From Brevundimonas sp. SH203 (GTDB lineage Bacteria > Pseudomonadota > Alphaproteobacteria > Caulobacterales > Caulobacteraceae): 64,000 bases of DNA. The notes under the pieces are model-generated. The model ran no database searches, was not told where the DNA came from, and saw nothing but the letters and a program-made list of their open reading frames with translations. This document shows positions 39,285 to 45,812 of this stretch, one piece after another (the first letter of the stretch is position 1; every line of letters starts with the position of its first letter). Position numbers and translations under genes: made by a program. Where the stretch lies: assembly GCF_002157625.1 (NCBI RefSeq), contig NZ_BDMM01000001.1, positions 310,001 to 374,000 of the forward strand, read 5' to 3'.

Positions 39285-40240
39285 TGACTGTTTCAAAAGT
39301 TCAGCCCATCATCGGTGTTTACAAGTTCAAGTCTGCGGGTTTTGCGAAAACACGGGGTTCACCAAGAAAATCGGCCGATACGCTGCATTTGAAGATGGCT
39401 TCGCCTATCTAGCCCAGCCGGTTCAGCATCAGACGGACCATCGCCCATCGGATCATGGCGACACTGTTCACAATCAGACGCTCGTGATCCTTGTCCAACC
39501 GGCGATAGTCGCCGAGCCATGCGAACGTGCGTTCGACTACCCAGCGCTGCTTCGCTGGCACGAACCGCTTGGCGGTCTGGGCCAAGTTGGCTGAGATTTC
39601 GACGCGCGCACTGAGGGTCTCACACAGCCATTGTCGGAACGGTTCGCCCCCGTAAGCGCCGTCCGCATAGACGACCTCGGGTTCATGATCGATCCAATCA
39701 GCAATGCGACCGAGAATGCGTCGAGCGCCGCGTGTGTCGTGAACATTGGCCGGCGATACGGCGACGTCGACCATTAGGCCCAACGTATCTACGACCATGT
39801 GTCGCTTGCGGCCTTTGACGCGCTTGCCGCCGTCATATCCTCGGTTTCCGCCAGCCTTCCCAGTCTTCACGGACTGGGAGTCGATGCAAACCACGCTGGG
39901 GCACGGATCTCGATATTCGAACACGCGAACCATTCGATACAGGGTGCGCTGAATGTCGGTGATGATGCCCTGCTGCTGCCACTGGACGAAGTAGCGATAG
40001 ACCGTTTGCCAAGGCGGGAAGTCATGCGGAAGTTGCCGCCACTGGCACCCGGTTCGAACTAGATACAGGATGGCGTCGACCGTTCGACGCAGTGAGGTGG
40101 TTCGAGGTCTTCCGCCTAGTCTAGCCGGTGGAAGGAATGGGGCGACGTGTCCCCATTGGTCGTCTGTCAGATCAGTCGGATAGTTCCGCACTTGAAACGC
40201 TCATCATCAGCCATTGTAGACGAGCGCTTTACAAAAGTCA
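39285..40240 (-). mobile_element. IS5-family insertion sequence (about 956 bp)
   Basis: One intact transposase gene is flanked by imperfect terminal repeats. The left end is TGACTGTTTCAAAAG (39285 on) and the right end, read inward, is TGACT-TTTGTAAAG (40240 down). Target duplications at these two ends are not evident (TTAA/TAAG left, AATA right). A better match to the left end lies at 41731-41753, so rearrangement or a second, deleted copy is possible. Confidence 0.75.
39409..40191 (-). CDS. IS5-family DDE transposase
   Basis: 260 aa, intact. The N-terminal DUF4096-type domain starts RNYPTDLTDDQWGHVAPFLP. The DDE residues lie in VVCIDSQSVKTGKAGG (D), EVVYADGAYGG (D) and RWVVERTFAWLGDYRRL (E). 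It is a single ORF without frameshift, as in the IS1031/ISL2-like groups. It lies inside the low-GC island between cicA and clpP. Confidence 0.93.
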   Translation of the reverse strand: MRNYPTDLTDDQWGHVAPFLPPARLGGRPRTTSLRRTVDAILYLVRTGCQWRQLPHDFPPWQTVYRYFVQWQQQGIITDIQRTLYRMVRVFEYRDPCPSVVCIDSQSVKTGKAGGNRGYDGGKRVKGRKRHMVVDTLGLMVDVAVSPANVHDTRGARRILGRIADWIDHEPEVVYADGAYGGEPFRQWLCETLSARVEISANLAQTAKRFVPAKQRWVVERTFAWLGDYRRLDKDHERLIVNSVAMIRWAMVRLMLNRLG

Positions 40241-40315
40241 AATAATGCCTTATAATCAGATAGTTAGTGTTTCACGTGCGTTGCGTTCGTTGATGCGCTA
40301 ACTACTACCTGTCGC

Positions 40316-40500
40316 TTGGTCGCGATTGACAACGAGCAGCCTCCCTTGTCGGGTGGCCTGCTGAATAAAACACCCGCTTGGGTGCGCGCTTGCGTGTGCC
40401 TGGGAAATAGGCAGGGCGTGTCTCACTCGTTGTCCACGCGACCAACCACCTGGCTCCAGCGGAGCCGGGAGGTCTGGTTCAACAGGCCCTTGGTCGGGCC
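40316..40500 (+). ncRNA. Candidate structured leader RNA upstream of island membrane protein
   Basis: An 18-bp closing helix joins 40316-40336 (TTGGTCGCG, then GACAACGAG) with 40426-40445 (CTCGTTGTC, then CGCGACCAA), broken only by a small ATT/CA loop. Inside are three short hairpins: CAG-CC-CCC/GGG-GG-CTG, CACCC-GCTT-GGGTG (40371-40384) and TGCCT-AGGCA (40397-40413). After the helix come an 8-bp hairpin (40450-40468) and GGCCC-TTGGTC-GGGCC (40485-40500). The last ends just before the GAGGAAG ribosome site of the next gene. No known RNA class was recognised. It could be a cis-regulator or an independent small RNA. Confidence 0.55.
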
Positions 40501-40515
40501 GACATCGAGGAAGTT

Positions 40516-40998
40516 ATGACTGAAAACCTATCTGGCTCCCAAGCCGAGAAACCCGACACAAAGGGACTTTGGGAAACATTTCGAGCGATCAGATCGATCA
40601 ACGAAGCTCGGCAACTGCTGAAAGCGGCTTTGTTCGCTGGCCTAATACAACTGGCACAATCGGTGTTCGATTTCCTTCATCTGCTCGATCAGCCCGTTGA
40701 CCCGAACTTCACGCAAGACGAGCTGGTCGGCTATTTTTGGATCTTCAACGGCTTGATCCTGCTTGTTGTGGCAGCGGCCGTTTGGGGCGTTCTGAGCAAG
40801 AAAAGCCGTTTCGCTGCGGCTGTGCTGATCGTATTGAGCGCATTGAGTTTCGTTGGTGCGCTGATGTCGCTGAACGAGCTTGAGGGCACGCTTCGGTTGG
40901 CCGTGATCCTGCTCGGCGGGACCGCGGTGTTTCTGTCGATCCAGGCACTGCGAGCCGCAAATGCCTACCGGCGTTTCAGCGCAAGTCCAACCGTCTGA
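40516..40998 (+). CDS. Four-helix membrane protein of the island
   Basis: A 160-aa protein. A polar N-terminus (MTENLSGSQAEKPDTKG) is followed by about four hydrophobic segments: 38-56, 72-92, 98-115 and 126-146. The loop after helix 1 reads LHLLDQPVDPNFTQDELVGY. A GAGGAAG ribosome site is 4 nt before the ATG. The preceding 200 bp are highly structured. No family recognised. Confidence 0.75.
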   Translation: MTENLSGSQAEKPDTKGLWETFRAIRSINEARQLLKAALFAGLIQLAQSVFDFLHLLDQPVDPNFTQDELVGYFWIFNGLILLVVAAAVWGVLSKKSRFAAAVLIVLSALSFVGALMSLNELEGTLRLAVILLGGTAVFLSIQALRAANAYRRFSASPTV

Positions 40999-41118
40999 CC
41001 ACAAAATGCGTGAAACTGCGTTCTGACAGTTTGCGCCAGGGTAATCGTGCTCGGGTGTGGGTGGAGAGTTGCTGCTCTCCACCCACTGCCCGAACATCAA
41101 CATTGCCTAGGAGCATAA

Positions 41119-41262
41119 ATGTCCGAGCATAATGCATTTACAATACAGTGGTTTATCGATGCGGAACGCCACCTAACTGGTGGTGAAACCATCCCTGCCG
41201 CCAAGATTCGAGCCGACTTGGATCGGCTCTATCGCGAATGGGTCGAACGCCGACAAGATTGA
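41119..41262 (+). CDS. Small 47-aa protein of the island
   Basis: A short ORF (MSEHNAFTIQWFIDAERHLT ... REWVERRQD) with a near-perfect TAGGAG ribosome site 6-7 nt before the ATG. It is charged and predicted helical. It converges with the frameshifted gene at 41295-41695. No family recognised. The strong ribosome site is the main support. Confidence 0.5.
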   Translation: MSEHNAFTIQWFIDAERHLTGGETIPAAKIRADLDRLYREWVERRQD

Positions 41263-41294
41263 CCGACCTGGAGCGGCTGGGAGACTGGCCGCTC

Positions 41295-41695
41295 CTATAA
41301 TCCTTGTCGTTCGAAACGCTCGGCTTCCGCTTGGACGGCAGGATTATCGCGGTAGTTGGCGTTCATATAAAATGGCACCTTGAACGATACGCGGTGCGTC
41401 TGCTCAGCTTTGGCAGAGCTTGTTTTCCGCCCTTGGCCGCCAGCTTCGATTCCAGCTTTGGCCAAGCTGGCAACTCTGATCTCTCCATGAACGCGGCCAG
41501 AGTCAGAGCCAGCCTTTTCTTCGGACTCACCGACGACAATGGAGACGTCAAAGTCAACGTAACTGCGGTCATCGACGCGCTCACCACTGATCGTAACCGG
41601 ATTGATGGCGACATAGTTGCGGGACTTGAGATCGCCATCTCAACGCCAATGGCGATCTCATAAAGCGTGTCTTGGATAAATTCGCTGAGCCTCAT
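41295..41695 (-). pseudogene. Frameshifted hypothetical gene
   Basis: The frame starting at ATG 41695 reads MRLSEFIQDTLYEIAIGVE and then becomes low-quality. A second frame, open from about 41640 to the TAG at 41295, carries the protein-like sequence DGDLKSRNYVAINPVTISGE, YVDFDVSIVVGESEEKAG, VASLAKAGIEAGGQG and THRVSFKVPFYMNANYRDNP. The two frames join if one base is missing near 41640. The site lies in a perfect 11-bp inverted repeat (41628-41638 / 41649-41659). It may be a true mutation, a programmed shift or a sequencing error. Family not recognised. Confidence 0.6.
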
Positions 41696-41730
41696 TCAAC
41701 CATGCTGCACCATTTTCCGTGGGCGGCATA

Positions 41731-41753
41731 CTGGCTGACTTTTGAAACGGTCA
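41731..41753 (-). repeat. IS5 left-end copy in inverted orientation next to clpP
   Basis: Its reverse complement, TGACCGTTTCAAAAGTCAG, matches the left terminus of the IS element (TGACTGTTTCAAAAGTTCAG) with one mismatch and one gap. Outside it is CTAAG; outside the left end is TTAAG. It lies 8 bp from the clpP stop codon. Together the pair bounds a 2.47-kb segment. Confidence 0.75.
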
Positions 41754-41761
41754 CTAAGGCG

Positions 41762-42403
41762 TCATACGGTTTTCACCCCGTCGGCGTCAGCCTGTTCGCG
41801 GCGGTCATAAACGTGGTCCACGATGCCCCAGGCTTTGGCTTCCTCGGCCGACATGAAGTGGTCGCGATCCAGCGTCTTCTCGACCTCCTCATAGGTCCGG
41901 CCGGTGTGGTGGACGTAGATTTCGTTCAGGCGGCGCTTGGTGTAGCGGATGTCGGCGGCGTGCAGTTCAATGTCCGACGCCTGGCCCCGGAACCCGCCCG
42001 ACGGCTGGTGGACCATGACCCGCGCGTTCGGCAGGGCGATCCGCTGCCCCGCCGCGCCCGCCGTCAGGATCAGCGAGCCGGCCGAGGCCGCCATGCCCAT
42101 CACCACGGTCGAGACTGGCGACTTGATGTATTGCATGGTGTCGTAGATCGCGAGCGCCGACGTCACCTGACCGCCGGGGCTGTTGATGTACATGCTGATT
42201 TCCTTTTTCGGATTTTCCGATTCCAGGAACAGCAGCTGGGCGCAGATCAGCGACGCCATCCCGTCCTCGAACGGCCCCGTCAGGAAGATGATCCGCTCGC
42301 GCAGCAGACGCGAGAAAATATCAAAGGACCGCTCGCCCCGGCTGGATTGCTCCACCACCATCGGCACGAGGTTCATGTTCATCAGTTCGATCGGATCGCG
42401 CAT
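41762..42403 (-). CDS. clpP: ATP-dependent Clp protease proteolytic subunit
   Basis: 213 aa from ATG 42403. The catalytic triad is visible: Ser107 in GMAASAGS, His132 in [10 protein letters not shown] and Asp181 in [38 protein letters not shown] is the typical mature N-terminus. ATG 42403 has GAGAAGG upstream; a longer GTG start at 42448 is possible but unusual for the family. It follows tig, with the tig terminator between. The region after the stop is disturbed by the mobile segment. Confidence 0.96.
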   Translation of the reverse strand: MRDPIELMNMNLVPMVVEQSSRGERSFDIFSRLLRERIIFLTGPFEDGMASLICAQLLFLESENPKKEISMYINSPGGQVTSALAIYDTMQYIKSPVSTVVMGMAASAGSLILTAGAAGQRIALPNARVMVHQPSGGFRGQASDIELHAADIRYTKRRLNEIYVHHTGRTYEEVEKTLDRDHFMSAEEAKAWGIVDHVYDRREQADADGVKTV

Positions 42404-42510
42404 CAGGGCCTTCTCGGGAATGCTGGGAACGGGCGACTCAGAGGCCACACGTCTTGTCAGTCTGCATATCGCGTCATGAGGACCGGCTTACAAGGCCAAG
42501 AGCGGACACG

Positions 42511-42539
42511 AAAAAGGCGGAGGCCCTGCGACCTCCGCC
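42511..42539 (-). terminator. Intrinsic terminator of tig
   Basis: On the minus strand GGCGGAGG / CCTCCGCC (8-bp stem, 8-nt loop) is followed by TTTTT. It lies 27 bp after the tig stop, before clpP. Confidence 0.8.
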
Positions 42540-42565
42540 CTTCGAGCGCCGGAAGATGGTGAAGA

Positions 42566-43912
42566 TCAGGCCTCTTCGTCTTCTTCCTTCAGCAGTTCTT
42601 CCTTGGTGATCGGCTTGTCGGTGACGTCGGCGACGCCGACGATCAGGTCGACGACCTTCTCTTCATAGATCGGCGCGCGCATCTGGGCGGCGGCGTTGGG
42701 GTTCTGGCGGTAGAAGTTCAGAACGGCCTGTTCCTGGCCCGGATAGTTGCGGGCTTCCTGCAGGATGGCGGCGTTCAGCTCCTGGTCCGTGACCTGGACG
42801 TTGTTGGCGCGGCCGATTTCGGCCAGCACCAGACCCAGGCGCACACGGCGCTCGGCGATCTTGCGGTATTCGGTCTTCAACTCGTCGTCGGACTTCTTGG
42901 CGTCGTCTTCCGGCAGGCGGCCGGCGGCCTTGTCGGCCTCGACCTGTTGCCAGATGCCGTCGAACTCGGCGTCCACCATCTTGGGCGGCAGCGGGAAGTC
43001 GTGGGCTTCGTCCAGCTGGTCCAGCAGGGCGCGCTTCAGCTTGAAGCGGGCGGCGCCGGCGTATTGCTGGTCCAGGTTGGACTTCAGCAGTTCCTTCAGC
43101 TTGTCCAGCGATTCCAGGCCGATGCGGGTGGCGAACTCGTCGTCGATCTTGGCTTCGGCCTCGGCCTTGATGGCCTTCACCTTGATGTCGAAGGTGGCCA
43201 GTTTTCCGGCCAGATGGGCGGCCTGATAGTTTTCCGGGAAGGTGACTTCGATCGTCTTCTCTTCGCCGACCTTGGCGCCCGTCAGCTGCTCTTCGAAGCC
43301 GGGAATGAAGCGGCCCGAGCCGATCACCAGGTCCGCGTCCTCGGCGGCGCCGCCATCGAAGGGTTCGCCGTCCAGCTTGCCCAGGAAGTCGATCGTCAGC
43401 TGGTCGCCCTCGGCGGCCTTGACGGTCTTGCCCTTCTTGTCCTCGTAGGTCTTGGCCTGACCGGCCAGTTCCGTCAGGGCCTCGTCCAGATCGGCGTCCG
43501 AGGCTTCATAGGTCGGGCGTTCCAGCTTCAGGGTCTTGGGATCGACCGGGGTGAAGTCCGGCATGATCTCCAGCGACATTTCATAGGCCAGGTCTTCCTG
43601 ACCGGCGATGACCTTGTCCATATCGGAGGTCAGCTTCATCTCGGCCGGGGCGGCGGGACGAATCTTGGCTTCGTCCAGAGCCTTCTGGCTGGTTTCGTTC
43701 AGCTCGGCGTTGATGATCTCGCCCATGAACTCACGGCCGAAGGTCTTCTTGACGTGGGCGACCGGCACCTTGCCCGGACGGAAGCCCTTCAGCTTCACCT
43801 GCGGGGCGACTTCCTTGACGCGGGCGTCGAGCTTCTCGTTCAGCTCCGCGACGGGAATAGTGACCGCGATCACGCGGCTGAGGCCTTCGTTCGACTTTTC
43901 GACGACTTGCAT
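42566..43912 (-). CDS. tig: Trigger factor
   Basis: A ribosome-bound chaperone and peptidyl-prolyl isomerase, 448 aa. The N-terminal ribosome-binding loop is KGFRPGKVPVAHVKKTFG. The FKBP-like domain has GDQLTIDFLGKLDGEPFDGG and LVIGSGRFIPGFEEQLTGAK. The C-terminal helical arms end in an acidic tail (EEELLKEEDEEA-like). Start ATG 43912 (MQVVEKSNEGLSR); the longer frame is upstream noise. Confidence 0.96.
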   Translation of the reverse strand: MQVVEKSNEGLSRVIAVTIPVAELNEKLDARVKEVAPQVKLKGFRPGKVPVAHVKKTFGREFMGEIINAELNETSQKALDEAKIRPAAPAEMKLTSDMDKVIAGQEDLAYEMSLEIMPDFTPVDPKTLKLERPTYEASDADLDEALTELAGQAKTYEDKKGKTVKAAEGDQLTIDFLGKLDGEPFDGGAAEDADLVIGSGRFIPGFEEQLTGAKVGEEKTIEVTFPENYQAAHLAGKLATFDIKVKAIKAEAEAKIDDEFATRIGLESLDKLKELLKSNLDQQYAGAARFKLKRALLDQLDEAHDFPLPPKMVDAEFDGIWQQVEADKAAGRLPEDDAKKSDDELKTEYRKIAERRVRLGLVLAEIGRANNVQVTDQELNAAILQEARNYPGQEQAVLNFYRQNPNAAAQMRAPIYEEKVVDLIVGVADVTDKPITKEELLKEEDEEA

Positions 43913-44103
43913 GGTCGGGATTCTGACGCTCTGGGGCGCATGAGCCGTCGAGACGGCCGGCGCGGAATGGATAAAGCAAGAAGGCCGCCCCGTGTGGAGC
44001 GGCGCCTCGAAGCCCGCCCTTATGTCGAGAAGGGCCCCAAAGGTCAACGCGAGCGTGATCGCGGCCGGTGGTTTCGCGCATCGACCGGCCCTATGTTGGC
44101 CCG

Positions 44104-44805
44104 ATGAGCCAGCCCGCCTCCCCCATCGGCGTCTTCGTCACGCCCGTCACCCCGCTTCAGCAGAACTGCACGACCGTCTGGTGTACGGCGACGAACAAGG
44201 CCGCCGTCATCGATCCCGGCGGATCGGTGGATGCGGTTCTGGGCGAGGTGCAACGGCGCGGCCTGACGCTGGATCAGATCTGGATCACCCACGGCCATCT
44301 GGATCACGCGGGCGGCGCCGCCGAGATGCAGGAGAAGACGGGCGTTCGGATCACAGGCCCGCAGAAGGCCGATCAGTTCTGGATCGACCGCATCGTCGAA
44401 AGCGGCCGGATGTACGGCCTGCCCGACGCCCGCCCCTTCACGCCCGACCGCTGGCTGGAGGACGGCGACACGGTCAGCCTGGGCGAAACGGAATGGGAAG
44501 TGCGCCACTGTCCCGGCCATACGCCCGGCCATGTGATCTTCTTCAATCGGGCGGCGCGATTCGCCCAGGTCGGCGACGTGCTGTTCAAGGGATCGGTCGG
44601 ACGCACCGATTTTCCGATGAGCGATCCGCCCGCCCTGATCCGTTCGGTGGTGGAAAAGCTGTGGCCGCTGGGCGACGACGTGACCTTTGTGCCGGGTCAC
44701 GGGCCGATCTCGACCTTCGGCGAGGAACGCCGGACCAATCCGTTCGTCTCCGATGCTGCGCTAAGGAAAGCGCCGATCCGGCTCGAGCCGGTCGGCCCCG
44801 CCTGA
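44104..44805 (+). CDS. MBL-fold metallo-hydrolase, glyoxalase II-like
   Basis: A 233-aa protein with the metal motif WITHGHLDHAGG, then HCPGHTPGHVIF, FKGSVGRTDFP and FVPGHGPISTFGEER. This set fits the YcbL/GloB-type thioester hydrolases, which often act on S-lactoylglutathione. The N-terminus is variable (MSQPASPIGVFVTPVTPLQQ). It is divergent from tig. The exact substrate is uncertain. Confidence 0.88.
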   Translation: MSQPASPIGVFVTPVTPLQQNCTTVWCTATNKAAVIDPGGSVDAVLGEVQRRGLTLDQIWITHGHLDHAGGAAEMQEKTGVRITGPQKADQFWIDRIVESGRMYGLPDARPFTPDRWLEDGDTVSLGETEWEVRHCPGHTPGHVIFFNRAARFAQVGDVLFKGSVGRTDFPMSDPPALIRSVVEKLWPLGDDVTFVPGHGPISTFGEERRTNPFVSDAALRKAPIRLEPVGPA

Positions 44806-44808
44806 CGA

Positions 44809-45102
44809 TCAGCGCCGCAGCCACAGACCGATAATGACGCCAAGACCCAGGGCGTACAGAGTCGTGCGCATCGGCTCCTCGCGGATGCCCTCGCGCGCAT
44901 CGTCGATCTGGTCTGAGACCTTTTGGCGCACCCGCTCGGCGTCGTCCCTGACCGCCTGACGCACGGAGGCGGTGGGGGCGAAACTGTCGCTCTCGCCCGA
45001 GCCCAGGATGGCGTCGGCTTCGCGGTCCAGTCGCTGGGTCAGGGTGTCGTCCTCGACGACGATGTCGTCGGGGGTCGGGGCGGCGATGGGGCTCTGGGTC
45101 AT
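44809..45102 (-). CDS. Small stress-type membrane-anchored protein (YqjD/DUF883-like)
   Basis: A 97-aa protein with a charged helical body (SVRQAVRDDAERVRQKVSDQ, REGIREEPMRTT) and a C-terminal hydrophobic helix ending GVIIGLWLRR. This layout resembles the ribosome-associated YqjD/ElaB family, but the similarity is only architectural. The promoter region has an EcfG-type GGAAC-N16-GGTT, so it probably belongs to the general stress regulon. The 3' end meets the MBL gene after 3 bp. Confidence 0.65.
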   Translation of the reverse strand: MTQSPIAAPTPDDIVVEDDTLTQRLDREADAILGSGESDSFAPTASVRQAVRDDAERVRQKVSDQIDDAREGIREEPMRTTLYALGLGVIIGLWLRR

Positions 45103-45126
45103 GTCGGTCTCCGGGTTCGCAGATCA

Positions 45127-45151
45127 AACCAGCCGCGTCCCGCGAGGTTCC
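45127..45151 (-). promoter_or_regulatory. EcfG-type promoter of the YqjD-like gene
   Basis: On the minus strand GGAAC (45151-45147), 16 nt, GGTT (45130-45127). The -35 is perfect. The -10 differs by one base from CGTT but equals that of the KGG gene promoter. Confidence 0.6.
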
Positions 45152-45179
45152 CCTGCGGCATGAAGGCGCGCAAGCCACG

Positions 45180-45204
45180 CGAACGCCGGGTCGCGCCGGG
45201 CGTT
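45180..45204 (+). promoter_or_regulatory. EcfG-like promoter of the Pro-rich gene
   Basis: CGAAC (45180-45184), 16 nt, CGTT (45201-45204): one mismatch in the -35 and a perfect -10. It lies 25 bp before the start codon. Confidence 0.5.
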
Positions 45205-45229
45205 GTCTCCTGAACCCAAGGAGATCGCC

Positions 45230-45388
45230 ATGACCTATATCGAACCCACGCCGCCCGGCGCGCCACAGCCCGAAATCCCGCCCGCGCCCACGCCCGAACC
45301 CGAGATCGCGCCGTCCGACACGCCCGACGAAGTTCCGCCGATGGAACCCGGCGGCGGGGGCGAAGGTGATTCGCGACCCTATGGCTGA
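45230..45388 (+). CDS. Small Pro/Glu-rich protein
   Basis: A 52-aa protein of low complexity (MTYIEPTPPGAPQPEIPPAP ... GGGGEGDSRPYG), likely disordered. A textbook AAGGAG ribosome site is 7 nt before the ATG; this is the reason for choosing 45230 over an in-frame start at 45203. Located between two genes with EcfG-type promoters. Function unknown. Confidence 0.65.
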   Translation: MTYIEPTPPGAPQPEIPPAPTPEPEIAPSDTPDEVPPMEPGGGGEGDSRPYG

Positions 45389-45449
45389 CGCCGAAAGTCG
45401 AGGCGCGAACAGATGCTCAGAGCCGTGACAGTAAAACAGGGTTCCAAAC

Positions 45450-45474
45450 GGAACCGTCACGGAGTCACTGGGTT
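45450..45474 (+). promoter_or_regulatory. EcfG-type promoter of the KGG-repeat gene
   Basis: GGAAC (45450-45454), 16 nt, GGTT (45471-45474). This is the same spacing and -10 variant as the promoter at 45127-45151. Confidence 0.6.
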
Positions 45475-45514
45475 CACTTCAGCAAGCGCAACGGCGACAC
45501 TGAAAGGAACACCG

Positions 45515-45733
45515 ATGGACAGCCAACCCACCCGCCCCTCAGGCGTTTCCAAGCGAGGCTTTGCTTCAATGGACCCGGAACGTCAGCGCGAGATCGCGCG
45601 CAAGGGCGGCGCCAGCGTGCCCAGCGAGAAACGCAGCTTCTCCCAGGATCGCAGCCTGGCCGCACAGGCGGGCCGCAAGGGCGGCGAGGCCTCGCATGGC
45701 ACCAAGAAAGACCCGGCGGAAAAGCCGGACTGA
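45515..45733 (+). CDS. KGG-domain stress-induced protein (YciG/con-10 type)
   Basis: A 72-aa protein with two KGG-type repeats: FASMDPERQREIARKGGASV and LAAQAGRKGGEASHG. The family includes general stress protein GsiB, Neurospora con-10 and E. coli YciG. ATG 45515 follows AAAGGAA by about 7 nt; a longer upstream frame from 45413 lacks family similarity and contains the promoter. It is probably produced in stress or stationary phase. Confidence 0.85.
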   Translation: MDSQPTRPSGVSKRGFASMDPERQREIARKGGASVPSEKRSFSQDRSLAAQAGRKGGEASHGTKKDPAEKPD

Positions 45734-45757
45734 GGGCTTCGGCCCTCGCTAAAGATC

Positions 45758-45790
45758 AAAGGGCGGCTCATTTCGATGAGCCGCCCTTTT
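45758..45790. terminator. Bidirectional terminator between KGG gene and egtBD
   Basis: A 14-bp stem AAAGGGCGGCTCAT / ATGAGCCGCCCTTT with a TTCG tetraloop and T-tracts on both sides. It serves the convergent genes on either side. Confidence 0.9.
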
Positions 45791-45812
45791 TCGATGTCGC
45801 GAATGAAATCGA

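Noticed and set aside
40316..40519. 67-codon frame in the island leader
   Set aside because: It lies over the structured RNA, starts at a TTG without ribosome site and has no protein character.
41304..41663. 119-codon plus-strand frame
   Set aside because: It lies antisense to the frameshifted gene, whose minus-strand reading is clearly more protein-like.
39285..41753. Complete composite transposon with two IS copies
   Set aside because: Only one transposase exists; the right end is a short terminal repeat without IS body. Kept as an open finding, not a firm feature.
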